From the NCBI RefSeq assembly GCF_004331465.1, contig NZ_SJKB01000002.1, forward strand, positions 682,001-746,000: a stretch of DNA of 64,000 bases. The letters are read 5' to 3'. The notes below the pieces were generated by a model. The model saw nothing but the letters and a program-made list of their open reading frames with translations, did not search any database and had not been told where the DNA came from. Positions 41,297-49,743 of the stretch are shown piece by piece. The translations under genes were made by a program, and so were the position numbers. The first letter of the stretch is position 1, and each line of letters starts with the position of its first letter. The stretch is from Kribbella pittospori. GTDB taxonomy: Bacteria; Actinomycetota; Actinomycetes; Propionibacteriales; Kribbellaceae.

Positions 41297-41312
41297 GACG
41301 GCACACGATAGC
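41282..41312. promoter_or_regulatory. symmetric promoter/operator over the MocR/EamA start codons
   Basis: GCTATCGT (41282-41289) and ACGATAGC (41305-41312) form a perfect inverted repeat centred on the start codons. Each arm supplies a TATCGT -10-like box, read toward the EamA ATG (5 bases away) on the plus strand and toward the MocR ATG (8 bases) on the minus strand. The two ATGs share bases 41295-41296. Confidence 0.65.
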
Positions 41313-42197
41313 GCTACTGTTCCGAGTCGAGAAGCGATACCGACCAGAGCCGGGACCATCGCAGCGCTCGTCGGCGTCGCATCCTTCTCCTTGAGCTTCC
41401 CGGCCACCGTGTGGACAACCAGAGGCATGGGTCCGTGGACGGCCACCGGCGCTCGCGGTCTCCTGGCCGGGATCCTCGCCGCCGTACTGCTCGCCGCTCT
41501 CCGCGTCCGCCGACCGGAGCGGAAGGACCTACGGGGTTTGCTGATCGTTGCCGGTGGTTGCGTTATCGGCTTTCCGTTGCTGACCACACTGGCCTTGCAG
41601 ACCTCGACCACCGCCCACTCCGCAGTCGTCGTCGGTCTTCTGCCGATCGCGACCGCGTCCGCATCGGCACTGCTGACCAGGCGACGGTTGCCCGCGATGT
41701 TCTGGCTTGCTGCGTGTGCGGGCGCGGCAGCCGTGGTGGTCTTCACTCTCAGCCAGCATCACGGGTCCGTTTCAGTCGCAGACCTCTATCTGCTGGCCGC
41801 TCTGGTCGTGTGTGCGCTCGGCTATGCCGAAGGCGGTCGACTCGCCGGGCATCTGCCGGGCTGGCACGTGATCGCCTGGGCCGTCGTACTTGCCTTGCCG
41901 ATCAGCCTTGCCATCACGCTGATCGCCGTACCGCGGGAGCCGTTGCATCCGTCGGCGTCGAGTCTGCTCGGACTTGCTTACATTGCTGGGATTTCGCAAC
42001 TCGGCGGGTTCGTGGTCTGGTACCGCGGCATGGGCATCATCGGGGTCGCGAAGGCCAGTCAGTTGCAACTCGCCCAGCCGCTGCTGACGCTGGTGTGGTC
42101 GGTCCTGCTGATGAACGAGCATCTTCCGGTGACCGCGCCGATCACCGCTGTCGTCGTACTGCTGTGCATCGTGGTGACCCAGCGAGCGCGAACTTGA
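41295..42197 (+). CDS. EamA/DMT-superfamily transporter
   Basis: 300 aa with ten membrane segments in two EamA repeats. Repeat 1 contains FSLSFPATVWTTRGMGPWTATGARGLLAG and LLTTLALQTSTTAHSAVVVGLLPIATA; repeat 2 contains SQLGGFVVWYRGMGIIGVAKASQLQLAQPLLTLVWSVLLMNE. Probably exports an amino acid or related metabolite. MocR-EamA pairs of this geometry are a known actinobacterial arrangement, the MocR protein sensing the substrate. The start ATG is leaderless by position. Confidence 0.9.
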   Translation: MTAHDSATVPSREAIPTRAGTIAALVGVASFSLSFPATVWTTRGMGPWTATGARGLLAGILAAVLLAALRVRRPERKDLRGLLIVAGGCVIGFPLLTTLALQTSTTAHSAVVVGLLPIATASASALLTRRRLPAMFWLAACAGAAAVVVFTLSQHHGSVSVADLYLLAALVVCALGYAEGGRLAGHLPGWHVIAWAVVLALPISLAITLIAVPREPLHPSASSLLGLAYIAGISQLGGFVVWYRGMGIIGVAKASQLQLAQPLLTLVWSVLLMNEHLPVTAPITAVVVLLCIVVTQRART

Positions 42198-42200
42198 CGT

Positions 42201-42235
42201 GTTTCAAACACCTGTAACACCTCGCTACTTGAAAC
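42201..42235 (+). promoter_or_regulatory. inverted repeat upstream of the sigma factor gene
   Basis: GTTTCAA (42201-42207) and TTGAAAC (42229-42235) are perfect inverted repeats 21 bp apart. GTGTT-TCA-AACAC also forms a small inner dyad. They lie 90-124 nt before the sigma factor start; a regulator site or part of the EamA terminator. Confidence 0.4.
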
Positions 42236-42324
42236 CAGCGGCTGAGTTTGATCTGGTGGAGCTAGTGGTTCAGCCCTGATGCCACCCGACCTGCACGATA
42301 CGACGACACGACGAGGTCCCTCCC

Positions 42325-43125
42325 GTGACGATCGCAGCTGTCAGCGTTGAGGATTCCAAGCAGCGCATAGCCGAAACCACCCACGAACTCCTGCTCGAAG
42401 CCCATGAGGTGCCGGATCCGCGGCACCAGGAACTGCTCGACGAGGTCGTGATCCTGAACGCACCCGTCGCCCGCTCGATCGCCTCGCGGTACCGCAGCAA
42501 GGGCGTGGACCCCGACGATCTCGAACAAGTCGCCTACCTCGGCCTGGTGAAGGCCGCGAACGGCTACCGGCTCGACGCCTCCACCGCATTTCTCTCGTAC
42601 GCCGTACCGACGATCAGGGGTGAGCTGAAGCGGTACTTCCGCGACTGTGCGTGGACAGTCCGGCCGCCGCGCCGCGTGCAGGAGATGCAGGGCAGCATCG
42701 CGGCCGCCGAGCCTGAGCTGATCCAGCGGCTCGGACACGTGCCCAGCGCCGAGGAGACTGCGGAAGCGCTCGGCACGGATCCTGCCGAGATCGCCGAGGC
42801 CAGTTCGGTTCGCGGCTGCTTCAGCACGCTGTCGCTGGACGCGCCGGGGACGGTCGACGGCACGATCAGCCTGCTCGACACGGTCGCCGACGACGAGGAC
42901 GGCTACGACCTGGTCGAAGACGTCCAGACCCTCACGCCGGCCGTCGCGAACCTCGGCGACCGGGACAAGCGGATCCTCGAACTCCGGTTCCGCAACGGGC
43001 TGACCCAGGAGGAGATCGGCCACGAGCTGGGCGTCAGTCAGATGCAGGTGTCCCGCTTGCTCCGCGGCATCCTGGAGCGGCTGCGCGCCGAACTGGTCGT
43101 GCGTCCCGGCCCCACCACGGGGTAA
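42325..43125 (+). CDS. SigB/SigF/SigG-family RNA polymerase sigma factor
   Basis: 266 aa, group 3 sigma. Region 2: LNAPVARSIASRYRSKGVDPDDLEQVAYLGLVKAANGYRLDASTAFLSYAVPTIRGELKRYFRD. Region 3: QEMQGSIAAAEPELIQRLGHVPSAEETAEALG. Region 4: LGDRDKRILELRFRNGLTQEEIGHELGVSQMQVSRLLRGIL. Actinobacterial SigB/F proteins drive stress and developmental genes. No anti-sigma factor gene is next to it. GTG 42325 follows GAGG. Confidence 0.92.
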   Translation: MTIAAVSVEDSKQRIAETTHELLLEAHEVPDPRHQELLDEVVILNAPVARSIASRYRSKGVDPDDLEQVAYLGLVKAANGYRLDASTAFLSYAVPTIRGELKRYFRDCAWTVRPPRRVQEMQGSIAAAEPELIQRLGHVPSAEETAEALGTDPAEIAEASSVRGCFSTLSLDAPGTVDGTISLLDTVADDEDGYDLVEDVQTLTPAVANLGDRDKRILELRFRNGLTQEEIGHELGVSQMQVSRLLRGILERLRAELVVRPGPTTG

Positions 43126-43132
43126 TTCCGGG

Positions 43133-43145
43133 TAGCGTCGCCGCC
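43133..43145 (+). promoter_or_regulatory. leaderless promoter of the coiled-coil protein gene
   Basis: TAGCGT at 43133-43138, seven bases, then ATG 43146. Same hexamer as at 26485 and 36858. Confidence 0.5.
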
Positions 43146-44012
43146 ATGGACTTCGAGGAGGCGGCGGATGCGCTCTACGCGGCGCCGGCTGCGGATTTCA
43201 TTGCTACTCGCAACGAGCTGGCCAAGCAGCTGAAGGCGGACGGTGACCAGCTCGGGTCGACCCGGCTGAAGGCGATGCGCAAGCCGACGGTCGCGGCCTG
43301 GGTGACGAACCTGATCGCCCGCAAGCTGCCGGACGAGCTGGACGATCTGCTCGCGCTGGGAGACGAGTTCCGCGAGGCGACGGCCGACCTCGACGGCGAT
43401 CGCCTGCGCGAGCTGACACCGCGACGGCACCAGTTGCTGGACAACCTGGCCAAGGAGGCCGCCAAGGTCGCCAGTGACGAGGGCCAGAAGTTGAGCGCGG
43501 ACGTCGGGCAGAAGTTGCGCGAGACGCTCGATGCCGCGCTGGTGGATCCGGCTGCGGGCGACGCCGTAAGGGAAGGCCGGTTGAGCAGCGCGCTGCGGCA
43601 CGTCGGCTTCGGCGTCGTCGACGAAGCAGGCGAACCGACCAACGTCACCCCGCTCACCGACGAACGCCGCCAGGCCGCCCGCGACCGGCGCAAGGCGCAG
43701 CAGGCCGAGGCCGACGAGGAAACGGCTGCTGCCCGGAAGAAGCGCGAGGCCGCGGAGCGCAAGGAGGAGGAGCGCGAGGCCGCCGAGAAGGCGAAGGCCA
43801 AGAAGGCGTTCGAGGACGCCGTCGCCGCGGCCCAGGAGGCCGAATCAACGGTCGAGGATCTCGACACCCAGCTCGACAACGCGCGCGAGGCCCTCGCGGA
43901 GGCACAGGAACTGGTACGACGGCTGGGCGGTGAACTGGACGACGCCCGCCGGGCCGCCCGGGACGCGCAGAAGGAGAGCCGGGAGGCGCGCAAGCGGTAC
44001 AACCGGCTCTGA
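43146..44012 (+). CDS. conserved actinobacterial coiled-coil protein
   Basis: 288 aa. The N-terminus has the conserved pattern YAAPAADFIATRNELAKQLKADGD...LKAMRKPTVAAWVTNLIAR, known from actinobacterial hypothetical proteins. From about residue 175 the protein is a long charged coiled coil (AARKKREAAERKEEEREAAEKAKAKKAFED and similar). Cytosolic, function unknown. It lies between the sigma factor and Ku genes, 38 nt before Ku, so a DNA-repair or nucleoid-related role is possible but unproven. Confidence 0.75.
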   Translation: MDFEEAADALYAAPAADFIATRNELAKQLKADGDQLGSTRLKAMRKPTVAAWVTNLIARKLPDELDDLLALGDEFREATADLDGDRLRELTPRRHQLLDNLAKEAAKVASDEGQKLSADVGQKLRETLDAALVDPAAGDAVREGRLSSALRHVGFGVVDEAGEPTNVTPLTDERRQAARDRRKAQQAEADEETAAARKKREAAERKEEEREAAEKAKAKKAFEDAVAAAQEAESTVEDLDTQLDNAREALAEAQELVRRLGGELDDARRAARDAQKESREARKRYNRL

Positions 44013-44050
44013 CCTGGGTACCGGCGGGGGCGGTACGAGAGGAGAGACGG

Positions 44051-44962
44051 ATGGCGCGGTCGATCTGGAGCGGATTCATCACCTTCGGACTGGTCTCGGT
44101 GCCGGTTGGCCTGTACAGCGCCACCGACGAGCACCAGCTCGACTTCCACCAGTTCCAGAAGGGCACCTCGGACCGGATCCGCTACAAGCGGGTGAACGAG
44201 CGGACCGGCCGGGAAGTGGACTTCGACAAGATCGTGAAGGGTCACGACGTCGGCGGCGGCGAGTTCGTCATCGTCGAGCCGGACGAGCTGGACGAGATCG
44301 CGCCGGGCAAGTCCCGGGCGCTGGAGATCTCCACGTTCGTCGACCTGGACGACATCGACCCGATCCACTTCCAGAAGAGCTACTACCTGGGTCCGAAGGA
44401 CGGCGACAACGCGTCGTCGTACGCGCTGCTGCGGGACGCGCTGGCGAAGACGAACCGGGCCGGGATCGCGAAGTTCGTGATGCGTGGCAAGGAGTATCTG
44501 GCCACGATCCGGGCCAAGGACAAGGTCCTGGTGCTGGAGACGATGTACTTCGCCGACGAGATCCGCGATCCCGCTGACGAACTGGACGAACTACCGGGCA
44601 AGTCGTCGGCGGGCAAGCAGCTGTCGATGGCGACCGACCTGATCGAGGCGATGAGCGGCGAGTGGAAACCGTCCGCCTACAAGGACACCTACACCGAGCG
44701 GGTCAAGGAACTGGTGGTGTCCAAGCACAAGGGCAAGGAGGTCGTGTTCTCCGAGGAGGAGCCGCAGGCCACCAACCCGACCGACCTGGTCGCCGCGCTG
44801 CGCGCCAGCGTCGAGTCCGCACGCAAGTCCCGCGGTACGAGGAAGTCCACAGCGAAGAAGTCGACCGCCAAGAAGACGACCGCGAAGAAGGGCACGGCCA
44901 AGAAGAGCGCGGCGAAGAAGACCACTGCCAGGAAGGCTGCGAGCCGGAAGAAGGCGGCCTGA
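44051..44962 (+). CDS. ku: Ku, DNA end-binding protein of non-homologous end joining
   Basis: 303 aa. Begins ARSIWSGFITFGLVSVPVGLYSATD, the hallmark of bacterial Ku, with KGHDVGGGEFVIVEPDEL and KSYYLGPKDG in the beta-barrel and DLIEAMSGEWKPSAYKDTYTERVKELV near the core end. The last 45 residues are a lysine-rich tail of repeated KK-S/T-T/A-AKK units, as in several actinobacterial Ku proteins, which adds DNA binding. It encircles DNA ends and recruits LigD. No LigD gene lies in the window. Start ATG 44051 has GGAGA upstream. Confidence 0.96.
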   Translation: MARSIWSGFITFGLVSVPVGLYSATDEHQLDFHQFQKGTSDRIRYKRVNERTGREVDFDKIVKGHDVGGGEFVIVEPDELDEIAPGKSRALEISTFVDLDDIDPIHFQKSYYLGPKDGDNASSYALLRDALAKTNRAGIAKFVMRGKEYLATIRAKDKVLVLETMYFADEIRDPADELDELPGKSSAGKQLSMATDLIEAMSGEWKPSAYKDTYTERVKELVVSKHKGKEVVFSEEEPQATNPTDLVAALRASVESARKSRGTRKSTAKKSTAKKTTAKKGTAKKSAAKKTTARKAASRKKAA

Positions 44963-44963
44963 C

Positions 44964-45629
44964 TCACAGGGCGGTCGGACCGTCTCCCGGAGTGGGGAGC
45001 AGGTAGCTGCTCGGATTCGCGGGCGCGCCGGCCTCCAGCCAACGGTGGAAGCCGTCGGGGTTGCGGCGTTCGAATTCGTCGAGGCAGATCCGGCGTACTT
45101 CGGCGACTGCCTGGCGGTCGCGCGGGCCGGCACCTTGGGCGAGCTGGGTCGCGGTCTCGGTCCAGACGCCGCACAACTCCTCGATGCTGAGTGGGCACTG
45201 CAGCGACGCGATCAGCGCCTCGTCCTCGAACCCCTGCTTCTCGGTCAACCGCTCCAGCTTCCGCTGCCGCCGCGACGGACGGTGCCGTCGCTCCGGCAGG
45301 ACCAGGTCGAGCAGCACGAACGCTGTCGCCGCGATGAGCGCCACCGCGAACCCGACCGCGCCCCACGCCAGCAGACGCACCAGCCCCGGCAGGCACAGCA
45401 CAGCAGCGGCCGCAGTGGCCGCGACCACGGCCGACGACTGGTACGGCGCTTCGTCCGACACGTGCCGGATCACCGCGGCCAGCGGCCAGACCAGTGCGAA
45501 CACGACGGTCAGTAGGATCACGGCCGCGAGCGGGCCGAGCAGCAAGACGCCCGCGAGCACCCCGGCTGTCCCCACACCGAGTCCGGCAGCGATCGCCATC
45601 CGCCGCATCAACGCGGAATGACCCCTCAC
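44964..45629 (-). CDS. hypothetical membrane protein
   Basis: 221 aa. Four hydrophobic segments in the first 110 residues (IAAGLGVGTAGVLAGVLLLG; AVILLTVVFALVWPLAAVI; AVVAATAAAAVLCLPGLVRLLAWG; GFAVALIAATAFVLLDLVLP), a basic stretch RRHRPSRRQRKLERL, then a soluble C-terminal domain containing LSIEELCGVWTETATQLAQG and RRICLDEFERRNPDGFHRWLEAG. The second part looks conserved, but I cannot name the family. ATG 45608 is an alternative start. Convergent with Ku. Confidence 0.65.
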   Translation of the reverse strand: MRGHSALMRRMAIAAGLGVGTAGVLAGVLLLGPLAAVILLTVVFALVWPLAAVIRHVSDEAPYQSSAVVAATAAAAVLCLPGLVRLLAWGAVGFAVALIAATAFVLLDLVLPERRHRPSRRQRKLERLTEKQGFEDEALIASLQCPLSIEELCGVWTETATQLAQGAGPRDRQAVAEVRRICLDEFERRNPDGFHRWLEAGAPANPSSYLLPTPGDGPTAL

Positions 45630-45743
45630 CGGAACTCACTCGTCGCCACAGAACACCTCACGTGTCACCCACCCCGTAACCACACCTCTACCCCAGAGAA
45701 CGAACGGCCCCTCTGCACCGTTCCCCACCCGGGGGCCGCGCAA

Positions 45744-47027
45744 TCAGGCGGCGGTGGGCGAGCCGGCCGGCGTGACGGGATGGTCCAGCGGATGAGCGAT
45801 CTCGTCCGACGGCATCCGGCCGAAGTACACGACCAACAGTGACACCACTGCCGGGCCGACACCAGCGACGATGAACACCGCCGTCAGCCCGAACACAGCA
45901 CCCGCCGGGCCGGCCAGTGCCATCGACAACGGCATCAGCAGAAGCGAGACGAAGAAGTCCAAGCTGGAGATGCGTCCGCGCAGACGGTCCGGGACCCGGC
46001 GCTGCAACAGCGTCCCCCAAATGACCATCGCGGCGGACCCGGTCGCACCGACCACCGCCGCACCCGCCGCCATCACCCACAGGTCGCGCGCGAACCCGAG
46101 CACGACGAACGGCAGCGAACCGACGCCCCACATGAGAGTCATGACGGTCAGGTACCGCCGCGGCAAGTTCCGTGACGAGATCAGCAAGGCACCGGCCGCA
46201 CCGCCGACACCGAACGCCGCCAGCACCAGGCCGAAGTCACTCGGCCCACCACCGAGCTGATCCCGGATCGCGAACGGCAGCAGCACCTCCAGCGGCCCGA
46301 GGATCAGCAGCACGAACACCGTGCCGAACAACAAGGAGGCCAGCAGCCACCGGGTACGCCGTACATAGGCCCATCCCTCTCGGAGGTCACCGAAGATCGT
46401 CTGCGGTACTTCGTCCACTTCCTTGGTGGTTGCCGGCACGCGCATCGCGAGCACACAACCGGCGGAGAAGAAGTAGGTCAACGCCGTGATCAGGATCGCG
46501 ATCCCGGGCGACATCGCGGCGATCGCGAGACCACCCAGCGCCGGCCCGGTCGCCTGCTGCGCCAGCGGCCGCAGCGTCCCTTCCAAGCCGTTCGCCGCGA
46601 GCAACTCGCCGGCCGGCAACAGCTTCGGCACCAGCGCCGTGTACGCCGGAATCAGGAACGCCTCTCCGGCTCCGATCAGCACTGCCGCACTGGCCAGATG
46701 CCAGACCTCCAGCAGCTCGGTCAGCGCCAGCCCGGCGACGACCAACAGCACCAGACCGCGTACTCCGTCCGCCACAACGATCACGCTGCGCTGCGACAAC
46801 CGGTCGGCCGCGATCCCGCCGAACAGCACGCAGACCACCAGCCCGATGCTGTACGCCGTCGTCACCACGGACAGCTGCACCGGTCCGCCGCCGAGCTCGA
46901 TCACCTGCCAGGCCAGTGCGACCAGCCACAGCCCGCTGCCGAGCAGGGCAACCGCCAGTCCGGTCCACAGCAGCCGGTAGTCCCGGTGCCGCAGCGGACG
47001 CACCGCCTTCCAACGGATCGAGCGCAC
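45744..47027 (-). CDS. MFS transporter (enterobactin-exporter/MFS_3 type)
   Basis: 427 aa, twelve membrane segments. The N-terminus RPLRHRDYRLLWTGLAVALLGSGLWLVALAWQVIELGG and the loop GIAADRLSQRSVIVVADGVRG are typical of the MFS_3 group of actinobacterial effluxers. In the second half LLQRRVPDRLRGRISSLDFF is the conserved inter-helix motif. Exports an unknown small molecule. GTG 47027 has a G-rich ribosome site. Divergent from a MarR gene that probably represses it. Confidence 0.92.
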   Translation of the reverse strand: MRSIRWKAVRPLRHRDYRLLWTGLAVALLGSGLWLVALAWQVIELGGGPVQLSVVTTAYSIGLVVCVLFGGIAADRLSQRSVIVVADGVRGLVLLVVAGLALTELLEVWHLASAAVLIGAGEAFLIPAYTALVPKLLPAGELLAANGLEGTLRPLAQQATGPALGGLAIAAMSPGIAILITALTYFFSAGCVLAMRVPATTKEVDEVPQTIFGDLREGWAYVRRTRWLLASLLFGTVFVLLILGPLEVLLPFAIRDQLGGGPSDFGLVLAAFGVGGAAGALLISSRNLPRRYLTVMTLMWGVGSLPFVVLGFARDLWVMAAGAAVVGATGSAAMVIWGTLLQRRVPDRLRGRISSLDFFVSLLLMPLSMALAGPAGAVFGLTAVFIVAGVGPAVVSLLVVYFGRMPSDEIAHPLDHPVTPAGSPTAA

Positions 47028-47069
47028 GACATCCCCCTCTCGGCAACGTCGGGTCAGCCTACACAAGAG

Positions 47070-47124
47070 AACAGTTCGTGTGTCAACAGTTGTATGGTGC
47101 ACTCATCGCCGTAGACTGCTGCGC
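47070..47124. promoter_or_regulatory. divergent MFS/MarR control region with direct repeat; leaderless MarR start
   Basis: AACAGTT occurs at 47070-47076 and 47085-47091, 15 bp apart, inside a region that also has ACAC/GTGT half-sites. TAGACT at 47112-47117 plus seven bases precedes the MarR ATG at 47125. The repeats are candidate MarR sites. Confidence 0.45.
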
Positions 47125-47601
47125 ATGCCGACCAAGCAGATGAGTGCCGTGCAATTCGAGTCCTGGCGGGCGCTGTACCGCGCGGACACGCTGCTCTACG
47201 CCCATCTCGACAACACCCTGCGCAGCCGGCTCAAGATGGGCTACTTCGAGCACGAGGTCCTGCGGGCCCTCGACCAGGCCGGTGGCCGGATGCGGATGGC
47301 CCCGCTGGCGAAGGAGCTGATGATCTCCCGCAGCGGCGCGACCCGGCTGATCGGCAAGCTCGAGGACAAGGACGGCTGGGTGGTCCGCCGGAACACGCCC
47401 GAGGACCGCCGGGCCACCTGGGCCGAGCTCACGCCGGCCGGGCGGGAGGCGCTCGCGGCTGCCCAACCCGTGGTCGAAGCTGTGGTCTCGACGTTCTTCG
47501 CCGATCATGTATCAGATGAGGACCTTCGACGCGCGAGTCGCATCCTGGACGTCCTGGCCGACGCCAACCCGAACGACGACGGCTTCGACTGCGGACTCTG
47601 A
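47125..47601 (+). CDS. MarR-family transcriptional regulator
   Basis: 158 aa. MarR fold: MSAVQFESWRALYRADTLLYAHLDNTLRSRLKMGYFEHEVLRAL, recognition helix MAPLAKELMISRSGATRLIGKLEDKDGWVVRRN, wing TPEDRRATWAELTPAGREAL, C-terminal dimerisation helix. ATG 47125 follows a TAGACT box; an upstream ATG at 47080 lies within the probable operator and is less likely. Divergent from the MFS exporter. Confidence 0.92.
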   Translation: MPTKQMSAVQFESWRALYRADTLLYAHLDNTLRSRLKMGYFEHEVLRALDQAGGRMRMAPLAKELMISRSGATRLIGKLEDKDGWVVRRNTPEDRRATWAELTPAGREALAAAQPVVEAVVSTFFADHVSDEDLRRASRILDVLADANPNDDGFDCGL

Positions 47602-47640
47602 CCGCGCCCTCCCCGCCCCGACCGACGCAGGACCCGCGCA

Positions 47641-49743
47641 GTGACCGCCGTCGACGAGCGGTACGCCGAGCGCGTCCGTGCTCTCAAGCCCGCGCCGTCC
47701 GACTACTCGGCCGACCAGCTGCGGACCCTGTACGACGCTCAGCTCGGCAGCCGGCATGCGGACCTCGCAGCACGCTGGATGCAGTCGCAAGGGCAGGGCT
47801 ACTACACGATCGGATCCGCCGGCCACGAGGGAAACGCCGCGGTCGCCGCCGCGCTCCGGCCCACCGATCCGGCGCTGCTGCACTACCGCTCCGGCGCGTT
47901 CTACCTCGCCCGCGCCGACCAGGCCGGCTCGAAGGAAGGGCTGCGCGACATCCTGCTCGGTGTCGCGGCCGCGACCAGTGAGCCGATCGCCGGCGGCCGG
48001 CACAAGGTGTTCGGCCGGCACGACCTGGCGATCATCCCGCAGACGTCGACGATCGCGTCCCACCTGCCCCGGGCGATGGGTGTCGCGTTCTCCCTCGCCC
48101 GCGCGGCGAAGCTCGGCGTACCGTCGCCGTGGCCGTCCGACGCGATCGTGGTGACCAGCTTCGGCGACGCGTCGGCGAACCACTCGACCGCGACCGGCGC
48201 GATCAACGCCGCCCTGCACGCGTCGTACCAGGGCCTGCCGATGCCGTTGCTGCTGGTCTGTGAGGACAACGGGATCGGGATCAGCGTGCGGACCCCGGAC
48301 GGCTGGATCCGGCAGGCCTACGGGTCGCGGCCCGGCCTGCGGTACTTCGATGCCGACGGCACCGATGTCGCCGCGGCGCTGACGATGGCGACCGAGGCAG
48401 CCACGTTCGTCCGGCGGAATCGGCGGCCGGCCTTCCTCCGGCTGCGGACCGTCCGGCTGCTCGGCCACGCCGGCTCCGACGTGGAAGCGGCGTACCGATC
48501 GCCCGCCGAGCTCGTGGCCGATGAGGAACTGGACCCACTGCTCGGTACGGCGCGACTGCTCCTGGGCGCCGGGCTGGATGCGGACGACGTGATCGAGTTG
48601 TACGAGGACAAGCGGTCCGAGGTGATGCGGATCGCGGCCGAGGTCTCGGGCCTGCCGCAGTTGTCGTCCGCCGAGGCCGTCGCTTCACCACTGCGGTTCC
48701 CCGACCCCGAGGCGGTTGCGGAGTCATTGCCCCGGCCCAGTCGTACGACGGAACGGTTGACGCTGAGCCAGTCGATCAACCGGGCCCTGGCCGACGTACT
48801 GGCGTCGTACCCGGAGGCGATGGTGTTCGGCGAGGACGTCGGCCGCAAGGGCGGCGTGTACGGCGTCACCCGCGGACTGCAGAAGTCGTTCGGACCGGCC
48901 CGGGTGTTCGACACGCTGCTGGACGAGCAGTCGATCCTCGGACTCGGACTCGGCGCCGGAGTGTCCGGGTTGCTGCCGATCCCGGAGATCCAGTACCTGG
49001 CGTATCTGCACAATGCCGAGGACCAGTTGCGCGGTGAGGCGGCGTCGCTGAAGTTCTTCTCGCAGGAGCAGTACTCGAACCCGATGGTGCTGCGGGTCGC
49101 GGGCTACGGCTACCAGAAGGGGTTCGGCGGTCACTTCCACAACGACGACGCGATCGCCGTACTGCGCGACATCCCGGGTCTCGTGATCGCATCGCCCTCC
49201 CGGCCGGACGACGCGGCCGCGATGCTGCACGCCTGCGCGGCGGCGGCGCGATCGTGCGGAACGGTCAGCGTGTTCCTCGAGCCGATCGCGCTCTATCACC
49301 GGCGCGATCTGTACGGCGACGGCGACGACCAGTGGCTGACGCCGTACCCGAGCGAACCGGTGCCGATCGGACGCGGCCGGACGTACGGCGATGGGACGGG
49401 CCTGACTCTGGTCACCTTCGGCAACGGTCTGCCGATGAGTCTGCGCGTCGCCGCACGAGTGCCGGGCCTCCGGGTGCTCGACCTGCGCTGGCTGGCGCCG
49501 CTGCCGGTCGAGGATTTGTTGCGCGAGGCAACCGCCACCGGGCGCGTGCTCGTGGTCGACGAGACCCGGCGGTCCGGCGGTGTGTCCGAAGGCGTCCTGG
49601 CCGCGCTGATCGACCACGGCTACACCGGCCGGCTCGGCCGGGTGACGTCGGAGGACTCGTTCGTCCCGCTCGGCGACGCGTCCCGTCAGGTGCTGCTCAG
49701 CGAGCGGACGATCGAGATCGCGGCCCGCGAACTGCTCAGCTGA
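47641..49743 (+). CDS. fused E1 alpha-beta component of a 2-oxoacid dehydrogenase
   Basis: 700 aa. The first half is an E1-alpha: YYTIGSAGHEGNAAVAAAL, then the ThDP motif TSFGDASANHSTATGAINAA...CEDNGIGISV. The second half is an E1-beta: LTLSQSINRALADVLASYPEAMVFGEDVGRKGG, RVFDTLLDEQSILGLGLGAG and PGLVIASPSRPDDAAAML. Thiamine-dependent decarboxylation of a branched-chain or other 2-oxoacid. Fused E1 proteins are known in bacteria, but the lipoyl E2 and E3 genes are not here. Start GTG 47641 is the only good start. It overlaps the DUF1992 gene by 8 nt. Confidence 0.9.
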   Translation: MTAVDERYAERVRALKPAPSDYSADQLRTLYDAQLGSRHADLAARWMQSQGQGYYTIGSAGHEGNAAVAAALRPTDPALLHYRSGAFYLARADQAGSKEGLRDILLGVAAATSEPIAGGRHKVFGRHDLAIIPQTSTIASHLPRAMGVAFSLARAAKLGVPSPWPSDAIVVTSFGDASANHSTATGAINAALHASYQGLPMPLLLVCEDNGIGISVRTPDGWIRQAYGSRPGLRYFDADGTDVAAALTMATEAATFVRRNRRPAFLRLRTVRLLGHAGSDVEAAYRSPAELVADEELDPLLGTARLLLGAGLDADDVIELYEDKRSEVMRIAAEVSGLPQLSSAEAVASPLRFPDPEAVAESLPRPSRTTERLTLSQSINRALADVLASYPEAMVFGEDVGRKGGVYGVTRGLQKSFGPARVFDTLLDEQSILGLGLGAGVSGLLPIPEIQYLAYLHNAEDQLRGEAASLKFFSQEQYSNPMVLRVAGYGYQKGFGGHFHNDDAIAVLRDIPGLVIASPSRPDDAAAMLHACAAAARSCGTVSVFLEPIALYHRRDLYGDGDDQWLTPYPSEPVPIGRGRTYGDGTGLTLVTFGNGLPMSLRVAARVPGLRVLDLRWLAPLPVEDLLREATATGRVLVVDETRRSGGVSEGVLAALIDHGYTGRLGRVTSEDSFVPLGDASRQVLLSERTIEIAARELLS

